Positions 45,791-55,927 of a stretch of DNA of 64,000 nt are shown here, piece after piece. Source of the DNA: Chaetomium olivaceum (taxonomy: Eukaryota > Ascomycota > Sordariomycetes > Sordariales > Chaetomiaceae); the NCBI GenBank assembly GCA_039881045.1, contig JAYWVB010000034.1, positions 1 to 64,000 of the forward strand, written 5' to 3'. The position numbers were made by a program, and so were the translations under genes. The stretch's first letter is position 1. Every line of letters starts with the position of its first letter. The notes under the pieces were generated by a model that saw only the letters and a list, made by a program, of their open reading frames with translations, did not search any database and was not told where the DNA came from.

Positions 45791-47241
45791 TCTCCGGCGA
45801 TGACTGCAACAGTTGACAATGGTAGGTGGTTGGGAGCCAAAGTTAAAGCCGCCCGATGCAGTGGCAGGTTATAGGTATTTAGGCTCGTACTCTGGGCAGC
45901 ACTACTTGCCCTAATTTACCCTCGTCAACCTCCTAGTGTCCCTCCACGGCTTGTGAGCCATGGCGATCTTACTCCTGTTTGGGAAGCATACATACATAGA
46001 CTATTGGCTCAGGTTTCGGGGCTGTCACCCTTCTCCCCGGTCAAGATGAGATATTACTTGTCCGCGGGGGGGTAGGAAATGCACGCTGACCTTCCGCAGG
46101 GCCCCAGTTGTGATCAGTTGCCGGCATTTGATCATCGGCGTGCGATGATTCGACGCATGTTTCACTCGTGTGAATTGTCCCCGAGATAGACGAAATGCAT
46201 GATGCATAACCGGCAGCGGATAAGAGCACCCAAAGGGGGCCTCGGATTCAACCATCCCCCGCACACGGCAGAACGGGACTAGGTGACTTCTGTTTCATAA
46301 GCTTGGCGCATGCTAGCATGCTGCATGCATGTATGTACGTACACGTGTAGACTGGTAGGTCAGTCTGACTGCATGTGCCCTCGGAATTGACAGCCCGGTG
46401 AAAGTTAGTCCTATCTTTGTGGTCTAGACTCGGCCAGGAACAACCCCTCGATTTGATAGGCCACCAATGTCGTCCTCCAATGCCGATATGAACCCAACCC
46501 CCACGTTTAAAAGCCACCTTTCCGTCTGAGTCTTGAAAAACTGGACAGTTTTCCTTACCAGGTTTTACCGAGTTTGGGTTGGTCATTGTTACCATACCGG
46601 GGTCAGATACCAACCCCAATGCCTGTTAAAAAACGAGAGACTCAACCATTCGAGAGAAGGCCCTCTTATATGGAAATTGTGAGCCCATGACGACGGTTGA
46701 GGGTTAGTGGCTGGAAAATGGGTCTGGTCACGGTTCATATCTCGACATTCAATGTGACTAGTTATCCTTTTTCCTTGTTTTATGGTGCAGGCATCACAAC
46801 AATCTTGAGGCGTACATAGTGCATCTAATTGTCTGTGTTTTGACTCTTCAGACATGTTCCAGTATATACCTAAATGTGAGTGAATGGTGACTTCAGACGA
46901 AAATGATATCTTGCTCCCAGATTTGTTCCTGGCTTTTTTCATATGTCGTTCAGTGGATATCCATCCGTTGCAAACCGGGCAAACGTTATTCAATGGATCA
47001 TTTATGTGCGATCCTTAAGGCTGGTTACACAACTTGAGTCTCCGACCTTCCTCCCCTCTCATTCCAACCAACCATCACCTTCCAACTCTCATTCCCATTT
47101 CCAACAACACCTTCCCTTCTTCTTGAATCGTCCAAAAGCAATCCCCACTTCATTCAAAACATCATGTCCTCAGATTCAACCTGAACTACCACAAGAAGGG
47201 CTCGGCGTCTAACCCCAAATTACTAAGAAACCGTTACTAAC
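45791..47241. other. Intergenic region upstream of the P450
   Basis: P450 promoter followed by about 1.2 kb of unassigned sequence. It contains the palindrome/alternating tract at 46308-46349. No gene seen. Confidence 0.5.
46308..46349. repeat. Overlapping palindromes and alternating Y-R tract
   Basis: A perfect 14-bp palindrome GCATGCTAGCATGC (46308-46321) is followed by 28 bases of strictly alternating pyrimidine-purine sequence (46322-46349). That tract contains further palindromes: TGCATGCA, TGTACGTACA and ACACGTGT. Such DNA can form Z-DNA or small cruciforms and includes a CACGTG E-box core. Confidence 0.8.
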
Positions 47242-47913
47242 ATGGATATCCTAGGCAAGATGGCTCGACCCCTAACGGACCTTATAACAGCATATATATA
47301 AGGCCTGTTCCTGCCCCAGGCGGGTAGTACTACTCACACACCCCTGATATGGGTCTCGATTGTGGAGGGGATTGTGGTAGGGCTGCGCGCTAAGACTAAG
47401 CTTCCTCCCAACTGCGACTGGAAGGAATCTACCCTATATCTCGAAAACCTCGTGCTTACCCGCGGCCAAGTACAAACTCTGCTCGCTAGGACCCAGGAGT
47501 GGGCAGTAGAGGGGATCAAGACCTTGCTGCTGAGCCTCGAGCTGAAGGATATCCCGATGGCACCGTTGGAAGCGATGTTTGATGATCGAACGAACTTTGT
47601 GCTGGGACACTCATTTCTACGGGAACCGAGGAATGCGGGGTGGGTGGACAAGTGCAAGCACCTCCTTGCGGTCCGGCTGGAGCAGGACGCTGAGCAGAAG
47701 GCGAAATGGATCCGAAATGGGTTGATCAACAAGAACCAGCGGCAGCGGTACGAGGAGGCATACACCAAGTTCCTCGCCAAGCTGGTGGCGGCGGCACACA
47801 TGAGGCGTGCCGAGGCTTCGGACTCCTCGGATAGCACAGCCTTGGCTCTTTTCGCATCTTGTCAATTTTCGAGCTATTACCCCTCGCGTTTGGCCGCGCC
47901 CCTTGGCCTTTGA
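47242..47913 (+). pseudogene. Remnant resembling telomere-linked-helicase gene region
   Basis: A frame starting at ATG 47242 (MDILGKMARPLTDLITAYI) is cut by TAA at 47299-47301 and then continues in the same frame to 47913. The continuation (WVSIVEGIVVGLRAKTKLPP, LVLTRGQVQTLLARTQEWAV, DDRTNFVLGHSFLREPRN, QKAKWIRNGLINKNQRQRYE) resembles, as I remember it, the region next to the RecQ-like helicase in fungal telomere-linked helicase (TLH) and DUF3505-type genes. No helicase motifs are present nearby, so this is at most a fragment. The final 30 residues look like read-through of a broken 3' end. TLH genes normally sit at chromosome ends; a copy here would be a transposed or relict piece. Confidence 0.42.
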
Positions 47914-48708
47914 AATTGATCTCGACCCAACACCCCAGAGCGCCTACCAGAGGGTTTGCCAGTTTTCCATCGGAGCGATGAATGTAGCGCCCTGGGGCAA
48001 CGTCAGCCCCAGAAGTGACTGCTGTCGTATATGGCCTTTGGTGATTGTAGTTGAAATCGCGCTCCCTGCTCGTCATTTGTGAGATTGGAGGAAAGTATTG
48101 TAACAGAAAAGTGACCCATAACGTGTTCCAGATGTAGATGGAGGTCAAACGGCTGTAAATGTAATCCATGGACTATCAGGCTTGTTGACTCGATCGAGTT
48201 GACGCTTGAGAGAGATTGGGTTTAACCCAAGGACCCCGTGAATTAAAAACAAAGGAAAAGACCAACTATAAGTGCAGATGTCGACCAAACCTTGAGGAGA
48301 AAAAAACAACCAAACGAACACTAGAAAGAAGATACGGTTACTCCATTCATAATTTATTTTATTTTATTTCTCTCATTTTACTCCTCATTTTACTCTTTTT
48401 GCTTTGTTTCTTTTTAATCTTCCTTCATTCTTGATTTTTTTCTTGCCTTTCGAACTCGGATCTTTTTGGCCAGACGGTTCTGGGCAACCCCTCATCTGGT
48501 CGCCAGCTCCACGTCATGCGCCGGCCTCACACTACTGTGTACAACCACCAACCACTCAACCGAGGCAACCCCTAAACCACGAATACCCGGGTTGTCAGAT
48601 ACCTCGCATCGGGATACTAAGCGAACAGCTTCACCACGCACGCCCAACGCCGAGTAAACCGCTGAGACAACCGCGAGTCCACGACAACCCCACCACCAAC
48701 CTAACACA
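47914..48708. other. Intergenic spacer with T-rich tract
   Basis: Between the helicase-like remnant and the methyltransferase. It contains a T/A-rich, mostly pyrimidine stretch at 48340-48445 that probably forms part of the methyltransferase promoter or leader. No gene seen. Confidence 0.5.
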
Positions 48709-49533
48709 ATGACAACCGCTAACAACGCCCGCTTCAACGAGGAAGCCCTCTCCTGGGACTCGAACCCCTCAGTGCAGCTAGCCACAAAGCTCGCCCACAA
48801 AGCCTACCTCGCCCACCTGCCACCACCAGAAGTCCTCTCGACCTACGACATCATGGACCTCGGCTGCGGCACCGGCCTGCTCTCCCTCGCGCTTGCCCCC
48901 TCAGTGCGCTCCGTCACGGCAGTCGACGCAGCCGAGGGCATGATCGCCGCGCTGCGCTCCAAGCTCGAGCAGCCACCGCCACTACCACCACCACCACCGA
49001 CACCACCTCCAACAATACCACCGCCAACAGCACCAGCCCCCAACCACAGCCACAACCCCAACCCCAGCCCCAAACCCCCCACCAACATCCACCCCATCCA
49101 CACCCTCCTCACCACCCCCTCCTCGCCGTTGCTCGCCCTCGACCCGGTAACCCACACCGCCGTACCCAACCGCCGCTTCGACCTGATCGTCTCCCACCTC
49201 GTGCTGCACCACATCCCCGACCTCGCCGCCTTCTTCACCCTCATCCACGGCTGCCTGCGCCCCGGGGTTGGGAGCCGGGTGATGGTGACTGATTTTGAGG
49301 ATTTCGGTCCGGACGCACGCAAGTTCCACCCGGAGAGCAAGATGGATGGGGTGGAGAGGCATGGGATTGGGAGGGGGATGATTCGGGCGGTGATGGAGGG
49401 GGCCGGGTTCGTGGATGTCAAGGTGGAGACGGCGTTTGAGATGGAGAAGGCGGTTGAGACGGAGCCCGGGAGTGGTGTGCTGGGGCCGGTGGTGGTGTTT
49501 CCTTTTTTGATTTGTGAGGGGACGAGGATGTGA
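48709..49533 (+). CDS. SAM-dependent methyltransferase with Pro-rich insert
   Basis: A single exon of 274 residues from ATG 48709. The N-terminus (FNEEALSWDSNPSVQLATKL) and motif I IMDLGCGTGLLSLALA (residues 48-63) with VDAAEGM (72-78) define a class I S-adenosylmethionine-dependent methyltransferase. Its type is small fungal YcgJ/UbiE-like. The later FDLIVSHLVLHHIPD and GAGFVDVKVETAFEM blocks complete the fold. Between motif II and the next strand, residues 89-129 form a Pro/Asn-rich low-complexity insert encoded by CCA-type repeats (about 48972-49095). This should form a loop. The protein has no signal peptide, so it should be cytosolic. The substrate is unknown. It is convergent with the alpha/beta hydrolase gene. 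Confidence 0.87.
   Translation: MTTANNARFNEEALSWDSNPSVQLATKLAHKAYLAHLPPPEVLSTYDIMDLGCGTGLLSLALAPSVRSVTAVDAAEGMIAALRSKLEQPPPLPPPPPTPPPTIPPPTAPAPNHSHNPNPSPKPPTNIHPIHTLLTTPSSPLLALDPVTHTAVPNRRFDLIVSHLVLHHIPDLAAFFTLIHGCLRPGVGSRVMVTDFEDFGPDARKFHPESKMDGVERHGIGRGMIRAVMEGAGFVDVKVETAFEMEKAVETEPGSGVLGPVVVFPFLICEGTRM
48972..49040 (+). repeat. CCA-rich trinucleotide tract in the methyltransferase
   Basis: A run of CCA/ACC-type triplets encoding mostly proline inside the methyltransferase gene. Length is likely to vary through slippage. Confidence 0.75.
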
Positions 49534-49814
49534 ATGTGGTGGGTGGGTAGTTATGGGAGTCAGGCCGGCCGGGTAGGGGTGATGGGGTGGGTGGCTTGAG
49601 GACGGGCGGGTTGCGACAGGCGGAGGGCGTTGAATTGGTGGAGGTTCCAAACTTCATGTATTAATGATTATTATGTGCATATCGTGACAGGCCCATGATA
49701 CAATGACAGGTTGGGCTTCCAAACATTCATCCAAAACGGGGTATAAGGACACCATGGCCAATTCAGAAACACCACTCCAACACAACAGAACCCAGAAATC
49801 TAAAGTCTGACAGC

Positions 49815-52800
49815 TCATCGCTGCCCGATCGTGCCCCTCCTCGTTCTCTCGTTCTCTCTCTTTGTGGCCCCCGTCACCCTAGACCACTCGTCCCATTCCG
49901 TACTGATCTCCATGAGCACGCCGCCCATGACTTGCGCGCTTGCCATCAACCCATGCCCTTCGCCCTCGAGCACGCGCACCTCGCACCGGCGCATGGTTTT
50001 GCCCAGCCACCTCACGTTGTCCACCGGCACGCGCGTGTCCCGGCTTCCATGGTGAATCACTACCGGCCGGGTGATGTCGACGTAGCGAAAGCCAATGGTA
50101 TGCCGCCGCTCCAGACATACCAGAAGGTCGACTGCCGGGTTGGCGCCCGTTGTCGCTAGCTGCCAGATGGCGTGCGTCAACCGACTGTCGTACAATTCTT
50201 GCCGCTCGCGGTCGGCGGCTTGCGAATTGGCTAGGGCAGCGGCCGAAGATAGGATTGGATCCTCTGACTCTCTCCGCATACCCTGGTAGGAGGAACTGGA
50301 CCGGCGGTGTCGATGACCGCCGATACCGTGGTTTTGAGAACCGCTATTAGCGGTGCTGTTTTCGGGTCGGACTCGGTCCATATCCTCGTCTGCCCCCGGT
50401 ATGGTTGCATAGTTCTTCGAATTCTCGGGGTCGATATTCTCCTTGTTTTCCAACGCCGTGTGGAACATGCCCTTCGGTTGATCCTTGTTGTCCTTAATCT
50501 TCTTGTCACGCTTGGCGCGTTTCTGTTTTGGTAGTGAGCTAGTTATGCTAGAGCTTGTGGCAGTCATGAAGCTGCTGTTTGCGGCCTTTAGAATCGGTGT
50601 CGGGAGTGCTCGTAATATCCTTTGACTGGTGGGTATCGCGTTGGTGGGGGGTAATGGGGTTTTCTCGCTGGCTCCAAAGACACTCATTTGTGATGGCGGG
50701 ATCCAGGGCGCGAGCAGGTGTATCCTGCCGCGGATATGCTGGGGCATCCGGAGTGCGGTGGCAAGCGCATAAATAGCGCCGGCGGAATGGGCCAGGATCG
50801 AGAACTTGGTGATCTTGAGGGCCTGACAAATAGCATATACATCATCTAGGGGTGTGTTAGTCATGGAACAAGAACTGAAACGGCTTCTAGAAAACACATA
50901 CCAGGCCAGCCCAAAGGCGTTGCGGTACCCTCAGCATACGGCTCGCTATCACCAACACCCGGACGGTCCGGCGTTATCAGGCGTAGTTTCAAAGTGAGAG
51001 CCAATTCGTCGTAGAATGCCGTAATGTACCTCGTCAAACCCATCCCGACACAGCAAAAGACGGCACTCCCATTCGGATCCCCGACCTCGCTGAAGCTGAC
51101 GACCCGACCTGTCTGCGGGTGCTTGACCTTCTGGCTGAGTCGGGGGCTGCACAGATAACTTTCCACAGAGTCATCCACACTGTCGGCGCTTTGTGGCCGT
51201 TCGTAAGCGACAGTCGGTTGATCGCTATGCCTTTTATTCACGGTCGCTCCCTGCTCCGCGGCGTCAGGCGTGAGGCTAGGCGCTCCCGAGAGTCGCTTGA
51301 GCTTGGTGCTGCTACGCTTCTTTTTGACCGTCGCCCCGCCACCTTCACTAGCATACCCGCCGAACGGATCTGGTGTGAGCCGGCCGGAACGTCGACGGTA
51401 CTCGGCGCTGGCTTCCCGATCCCGACGGCGTCCTTGAGCGACGGCAGGCGAAGGTGCGCCATCGTCGATCGCATGAACATCGGAAAATGTGCTAATCACA
51501 GGTGTAGATGGGCTCATGGCGGGCGCGTCGGGGCGGGATTTGCCAAAGGCAGAGTTGTCCTGCGGGAAGCCCGGGGAGAGACTTGACTGATCAACTCCTT
51601 GACCCTTGGGCTGGCGCCGTTGCGCCGGGTCGCTACGCGAGTTTCGGGCGGCCCCGGATTGTTCCTCCAACTCTAGAATCGTGCCGTATGCGCCGCCCTC
51701 GCTATCCCGCTTCGAGGTCCGAGATGCCCTCGCTGACGACCTTTTGTTCCGTCGGAGCGAGGAATCTCGGGTCGGTATTAGCCGAGGGTTCGCCAGGGTG
51801 TCGATGGGCCCTTCTAGGGCGGTGTATTCCCCCACGCTGAAGTCCCCGTTCGACTCTTCGTTTATGATGGACTCTGCGGATAGCGGGTCGAGGCGGGGTG
51901 TCGTGGGATTGCTCGATGAGCTGAGCCTGTTGGCGTTTGCGCCGACCGTGTTGATGCTCGCTCGCTTTTTCTCGGCCTCCTTTTCGCGCAATCTCTCCTT
52001 GCTACTCATGTACATCAGGCCGCGTTGGTTCCGCGTCGTCTTCTTGCCCCAGCTATCGAATGACTGTTGCTTCTTCAAGCCGTGGCCTTCGGGTCCGGGC
52101 GACAGCGGCTCTTGGTTACGCTCAATGCTAAGCTTGCCAATACTGTCGGCGCCAGATGTCGCCGAGCCCTTACTCGATGGGCGAGAAAGCGCGCCGCTAC
52201 TTCGTCGCGAAAGGATGCCACGTAGACCGGACGAGTCTCGAGTACTGGGGCTTTTCGGCGACTTGGGTGTCGTTCGAACCGATAAGCCGCTGGGAGGCTT
52301 GGACGTCGGGACGACGGGGGCGCTGGCGGCGAGATCCTCTAGGGGCACATCCTCTTCTCGTAGTTCCTTCAGTGACGGTTTTGCGTACGCGCCGTAGTCG
52401 ACACCAAACGATCCGCCGCGGGAGGGGGAGCCGGGGAGCGACAGCGAGATGGGGCTCGCCGGGCCGATTGGGCTTAGGTAGGAGGGGCCGTCGAAGTGAT
52501 TGCTCACTGGCCTGGATATTGCGGACAGTGAAGTGATGAGAGACGAGATGACTTCGGGTGACGCAGGGGGGAGCGGGCCAACCTGGTCGGGTTCTTGGTC
52601 CCGCAGGTAGCGCTCGGCGTACCGTTCTCGGTCTCGGGCGGACCAGTCGGCGAAGACGTCGTTGTGGTCTCGGTCGCGTTTCGTCTTGGCGGGCGGCGCG
52701 GGGTGGGAAGGATCTCGGCGGCGGTGGTCGGGCGATGTGTCACCGTGCCGGCCACGCTCACGTTCCCGGGACCTGCGAGGAATGGGAGGCGGGGCGGCAG

Positions 52801-52822
52801 CGAGTGAGGAATGGTCCATCAT
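49815..52822 (-). CDS. Alpha/beta hydrolase with long disordered N-terminus
   Basis: Two exons, 52822-50902 and 50845-49815, with a 56 nt intron (GTATGT donor, TAG acceptor), give 983 residues. The ATG at 52822 is one of two tandem ATGs (MMDHSS). The first 560 residues are Ser/Pro/Arg-rich and almost certainly disordered, full of SP and RRxS sites. The hydrolase starts near residue 575 (GRVVSFSEVGDPNGSAVFCC) with RLITPDRPGVGDS. The nucleophile elbow is AHSAG (Ser661). A charged, Ser-rich lid of about 150 residues follows, then HHGSRDTRVPVDN (acid) and EGEGHGL (histidine). This is a conserved ascomycete protein whose substrate is unknown. The tail suggests phospho-regulation and a cytosolic, scaffold-like role, which is inference. 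There is no signal peptide. Confidence 0.88.
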
Positions 52823-54567
52823 GGGAGTAGCGCCGGCGCCGGCGGCGCGGGTCGGGTAATATGGTGCAGCTAACCGGGTTTATCGGCAGAGCCCGGAACA
52901 CGGAAAGCGATGAAGGCTTTTCAGGGGTTGTTCTCACACGTGCGTCCCCAAGTCTCAAGTGGGAGCGACTCAAAGATCGCCGGGTTGTCTCGGAGGCATG
53001 CGGTGTGAGGTTGGTGGAAAGCTCGAACTGGCTCCTGCAGGTGGGTGCAAACCTGCATGCAGGAGGACCGGGCGTCGATAGAGCGGCGGCGTCCGAGACC
53101 AAAACGAGGATCGTGGGTCGAGCTCTACCAGTAACGGCTAGGGGGAAGTTGGGACGAACGGTAGTTCGGCAAGCCCAAGAATGTCCAACGCGTTGGGGCA
53201 ATTCGATCCCGACGATGTCCACTTTCGCATGCGGCAATGGCAATACCATTACTGTGTAGTTAACTTGGCTCGCCTGGTAACTAACTCGATGATAAGTCGA
53301 ACCAAAAATAAAAAGAGCGTGGAGAAGCGGGCGCGGGCGCCATGCAGCAACACACCCGGCAGTTTGCTGAGAAAAACCGCCAAGTTAAGGTACTGGTCTG
53401 TCACGAGGCGCGAATCAGCGGTCGGAAATGTGTGAGTGGAGCGCACTCAGTCCGGGGTCAACGTTTTTGTGGGCCCAATTGGCTCGAGGCGGGACTGGTC
53501 ATGTTGGTTCCGGTTTGTGAGAAGGAGCAACGCTGTCTCAGGCTGTTGGGAAAACGCGAGAGCTGTTGTTGTTGATAACCCCTCCGACAGGTCAGGAAAC
53601 GCCGAGGAAAATCAATGCGTGTCGAATGAGCGGGAAGCTGTGACAGCAAGAAAAGAAAAACGCGCACTGACCTTAAGGTGATGGCCTGTGCTCTGAACCC
53701 CTGAAATTACATGCGGGCAATCCAATCCCCTAATCCCGATCGGTTTGACCCTAACACAAGCCCCTTCGCCCGACAGGTTTCGCGGACAAAAGAGGGGCAA
53801 GGAGAGAGAAAATGCGCCGAGTTAGTACGTATGATCCCAAGCCTTCATTGAATGGACAGAGATGATATATACACACATAATAGTATCACCGCCTCCTTCT
53901 GCCCCGACCTAAAAGCGAGATATGAGGAAGACGACCCGGCCATATGCAATCTCCCGATCTGTCATCCGGAAGTTTGAATCAGTGGGCCAGCCTCCCCTCC
54001 CCTTGCCTTTCCCAGGGTGGGGGTTCCACGAACCAGCGGGCAAAGGAGCCGGCTTATTTTTCGATTCGACCCAAGGGAGAGGAAACGACGGCTGACAACC
54101 ACAACGAACGCGTATGCTTGGCCGGGAGCTGCACCTCGCTAAGATCAAGAAGCGCCAATCAAAACATTTATTACTGCTCCTCAATTCTTATTTGCCAATT
54201 TGTCCTCTGCCAAACGAGACAGGGAGGCAAGCAGGGCAAGGTTCGAATATTGCCGGCACAGACCGCCTTGAGAAAAGCCAAGGTGCCTGAAGCTTGACTG
54301 ACGTCATATTCCATCTTTTCACAACTTGGACAATATGAACGTTGAGGAGGAACAGGTTGGGAACAATGAACCATGGAAATCGTAGTCTAGTAACATAACT
54401 CATGAGGTTCTCACTGAGTTGACGGGATTTTTGAAGTTAAACTTCCTCAACCCAATATCTCACCCTCGTTGGTGTTTTCGTCAATTGTCCTAACTAGCTC
54501 CGCCAAGGAATTGGAAAGAAAGAACGTGAAAGTATCGACAAGAAGTCAACAACACAGCACCAGCACC
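52823..54567. promoter_or_regulatory. Large divergent intergenic region
   Basis: 1.7 kb between the divergent starts of the alpha/beta hydrolase gene and the hydroxylase-family gene. Overlapping short frames occur on both strands, with none recognisable. It should hold both promoters; a TATA-like TATATATACA tract lies near 53864 (plus strand). Confidence 0.45.
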
Positions 54568-55686
54568 ATGGATCTCCTCCTGTCTCTCCCGGTTGCATCC
54601 TACTTCTTCTCGACCTCGCTCACATCATGGTCTACCTCACTTAACCTCCTCTTTTTTTACATGACCTGGTCGACACTGGTGCTCACCCACTCTCCTCTTC
54701 AAATCGAGATACTCGGCATCACGGCACTGCGCATAGCCTTCTGGCTATTACCGTCCCTCCTCTTCCTCGCATTTGACACTCTCTTACCGTCATTAGCAGA
54801 GAACATCAAATACAACGGGACGTCGGCTCTCCCACCACGCGATGCAAAGTCACTCGCCAAACTCACAGGCGTTGCCCTCTTCAACCTCGCTCTCGAAACC
54901 GCAGCCGAAGCAGGCATCTCCCTCGGCCTCGCAACCCTCCTCAAGACCCCCGTCTTCCGCACCGCAACCACCCTACCCCTCCCCTGGCAAATGATGAAGC
55001 ACATCGCCATCCTCTTCACCGGCCGGGAGATCCTCACCTACTACGCGCACCGCTACCTCCTGCACGGCCACCCCACCCCCACCCTCACTCTGCCCTCCAA
55101 ATCCCACACCCCCAAACTCACCCATTCCAAACGCCAACCCGCAGCAACTCGCTCCCTAACCACCCTGCACACCCGCCACGCCCACGCCCGCGCCGCCCCG
55201 CCCTTCTCCCTCGCCCTCAAAACCGACCACCCGCTCCCTTACCTCGTGCACCGCTTCCTGCCGCTGTACCTCCCCGCGCTGGCCCTGCACGCCCACGACC
55301 TGCACCTGCTCACCTTCCTGCTGTTCGTGGGGCTGGCCACGCTCGAGGAGACGCTCACGCTGTCCGGGTACTCGGTGGTGCCGGGGATTTTGCTGGGGGG
55401 TATGGCGCGGCGGGCGGCGGTGCATTATCGCGGTGCTGGACGCAGTGGTGGTGGTGGTGGTGGTAAGGGGAGAGTGGGGAATTTTGGGGGGTGGGGCGTG
55501 TTGGATTGGGTGCATGGGACGAGTTTGGGCGGGGATGTTATGGCGGATTTGAGGGATGAGGCCGAGAAGCATAGGGTGCAGGAGCGGGGGGCGAGGAAGG
55601 CGGGGGAGGTTGGTGATGCTGTGAGAGACGGGGTGGAGGGGTGGAGGAAGGGGAGTGGGAAGAGAAAGGGGAAGAAGGGGGAATGA
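54568..55686 (+). CDS. Sterol desaturase/fatty-acid hydroxylase family protein
   Basis: A single exon of 372 residues. The ATG at 54568 has a strong context (GCACCATGG) and is preferred over non-ATG positions upstream. About five hydrophobic segments place it in the ER membrane. It belongs to the fatty-acid hydroxylase superfamily (PF04116): His box 1 is YYAHRYLLH, box 2 is HTRHAHA (family usually HxxHH), the GY loop is LTLSGYSVVP, and the C-terminal end is NFGGWGVLDWVHGT. Box 3, usually HxxHH, is reduced to VHYRG next to a Gly repeat, so some di-iron ligands seem missing. Similar variation exists in some fungal members. Activity is therefore uncertain. The last 40 residues are Lys/Gly-rich, possibly an ER-retention-like basic tail. 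Confidence 0.8.
   Translation: MDLLLSLPVASYFFSTSLTSWSTSLNLLFFYMTWSTLVLTHSPLQIEILGITALRIAFWLLPSLLFLAFDTLLPSLAENIKYNGTSALPPRDAKSLAKLTGVALFNLALETAAEAGISLGLATLLKTPVFRTATTLPLPWQMMKHIAILFTGREILTYYAHRYLLHGHPTPTLTLPSKSHTPKLTHSKRQPAATRSLTTLHTRHAHARAAPPFSLALKTDHPLPYLVHRFLPLYLPALALHAHDLHLLTFLLFVGLATLEETLTLSGYSVVPGILLGGMARRAAVHYRGAGRSGGGGGGKGRVGNFGGWGVLDWVHGTSLGGDVMADLRDEAEKHRVQERGARKAGEVGDAVRDGVEGWRKGSGKRKGKKGE
55445..55464 (+). repeat. (GTG)n microsatellite encoding glycines
   Basis: About 20 bases of perfect GTG/GGT repeat lie inside the hydroxylase-family gene, just before the conserved NFGG C-terminal motif. They encode a run of glycine. Confidence 0.85.
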
Positions 55687-55927
55687 TGGAAGGTTGTGGT
55701 AGTTGCGGATTGCGGTTTGGTTTTAGTGGCTGTTGTTGCTATATGGTTTGATGTGACGGGTTGACGAATTTATGATCCTCTATCCAGCTATCTTGTATGG
55801 ACACCAATAAATACCTAATTGTGTAAGACCCATACCCCGGTCTATTGCCGCTGAAACTTGCTCTCCGACTGTATCCTAAAGCTCCGCCGCGTGTTTGATA
55901 CACCAAAAAGAAAGCTGGACGCCAACC

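Noticed and set aside
44129..49533. Secondary-metabolite cluster built on the P450 and methyltransferase.
   Set aside because: No polyketide synthase, NRPS, terpene synthase, transporter or pathway regulator between or beside them; the NRPS-like relic is 26 kb away and dead.
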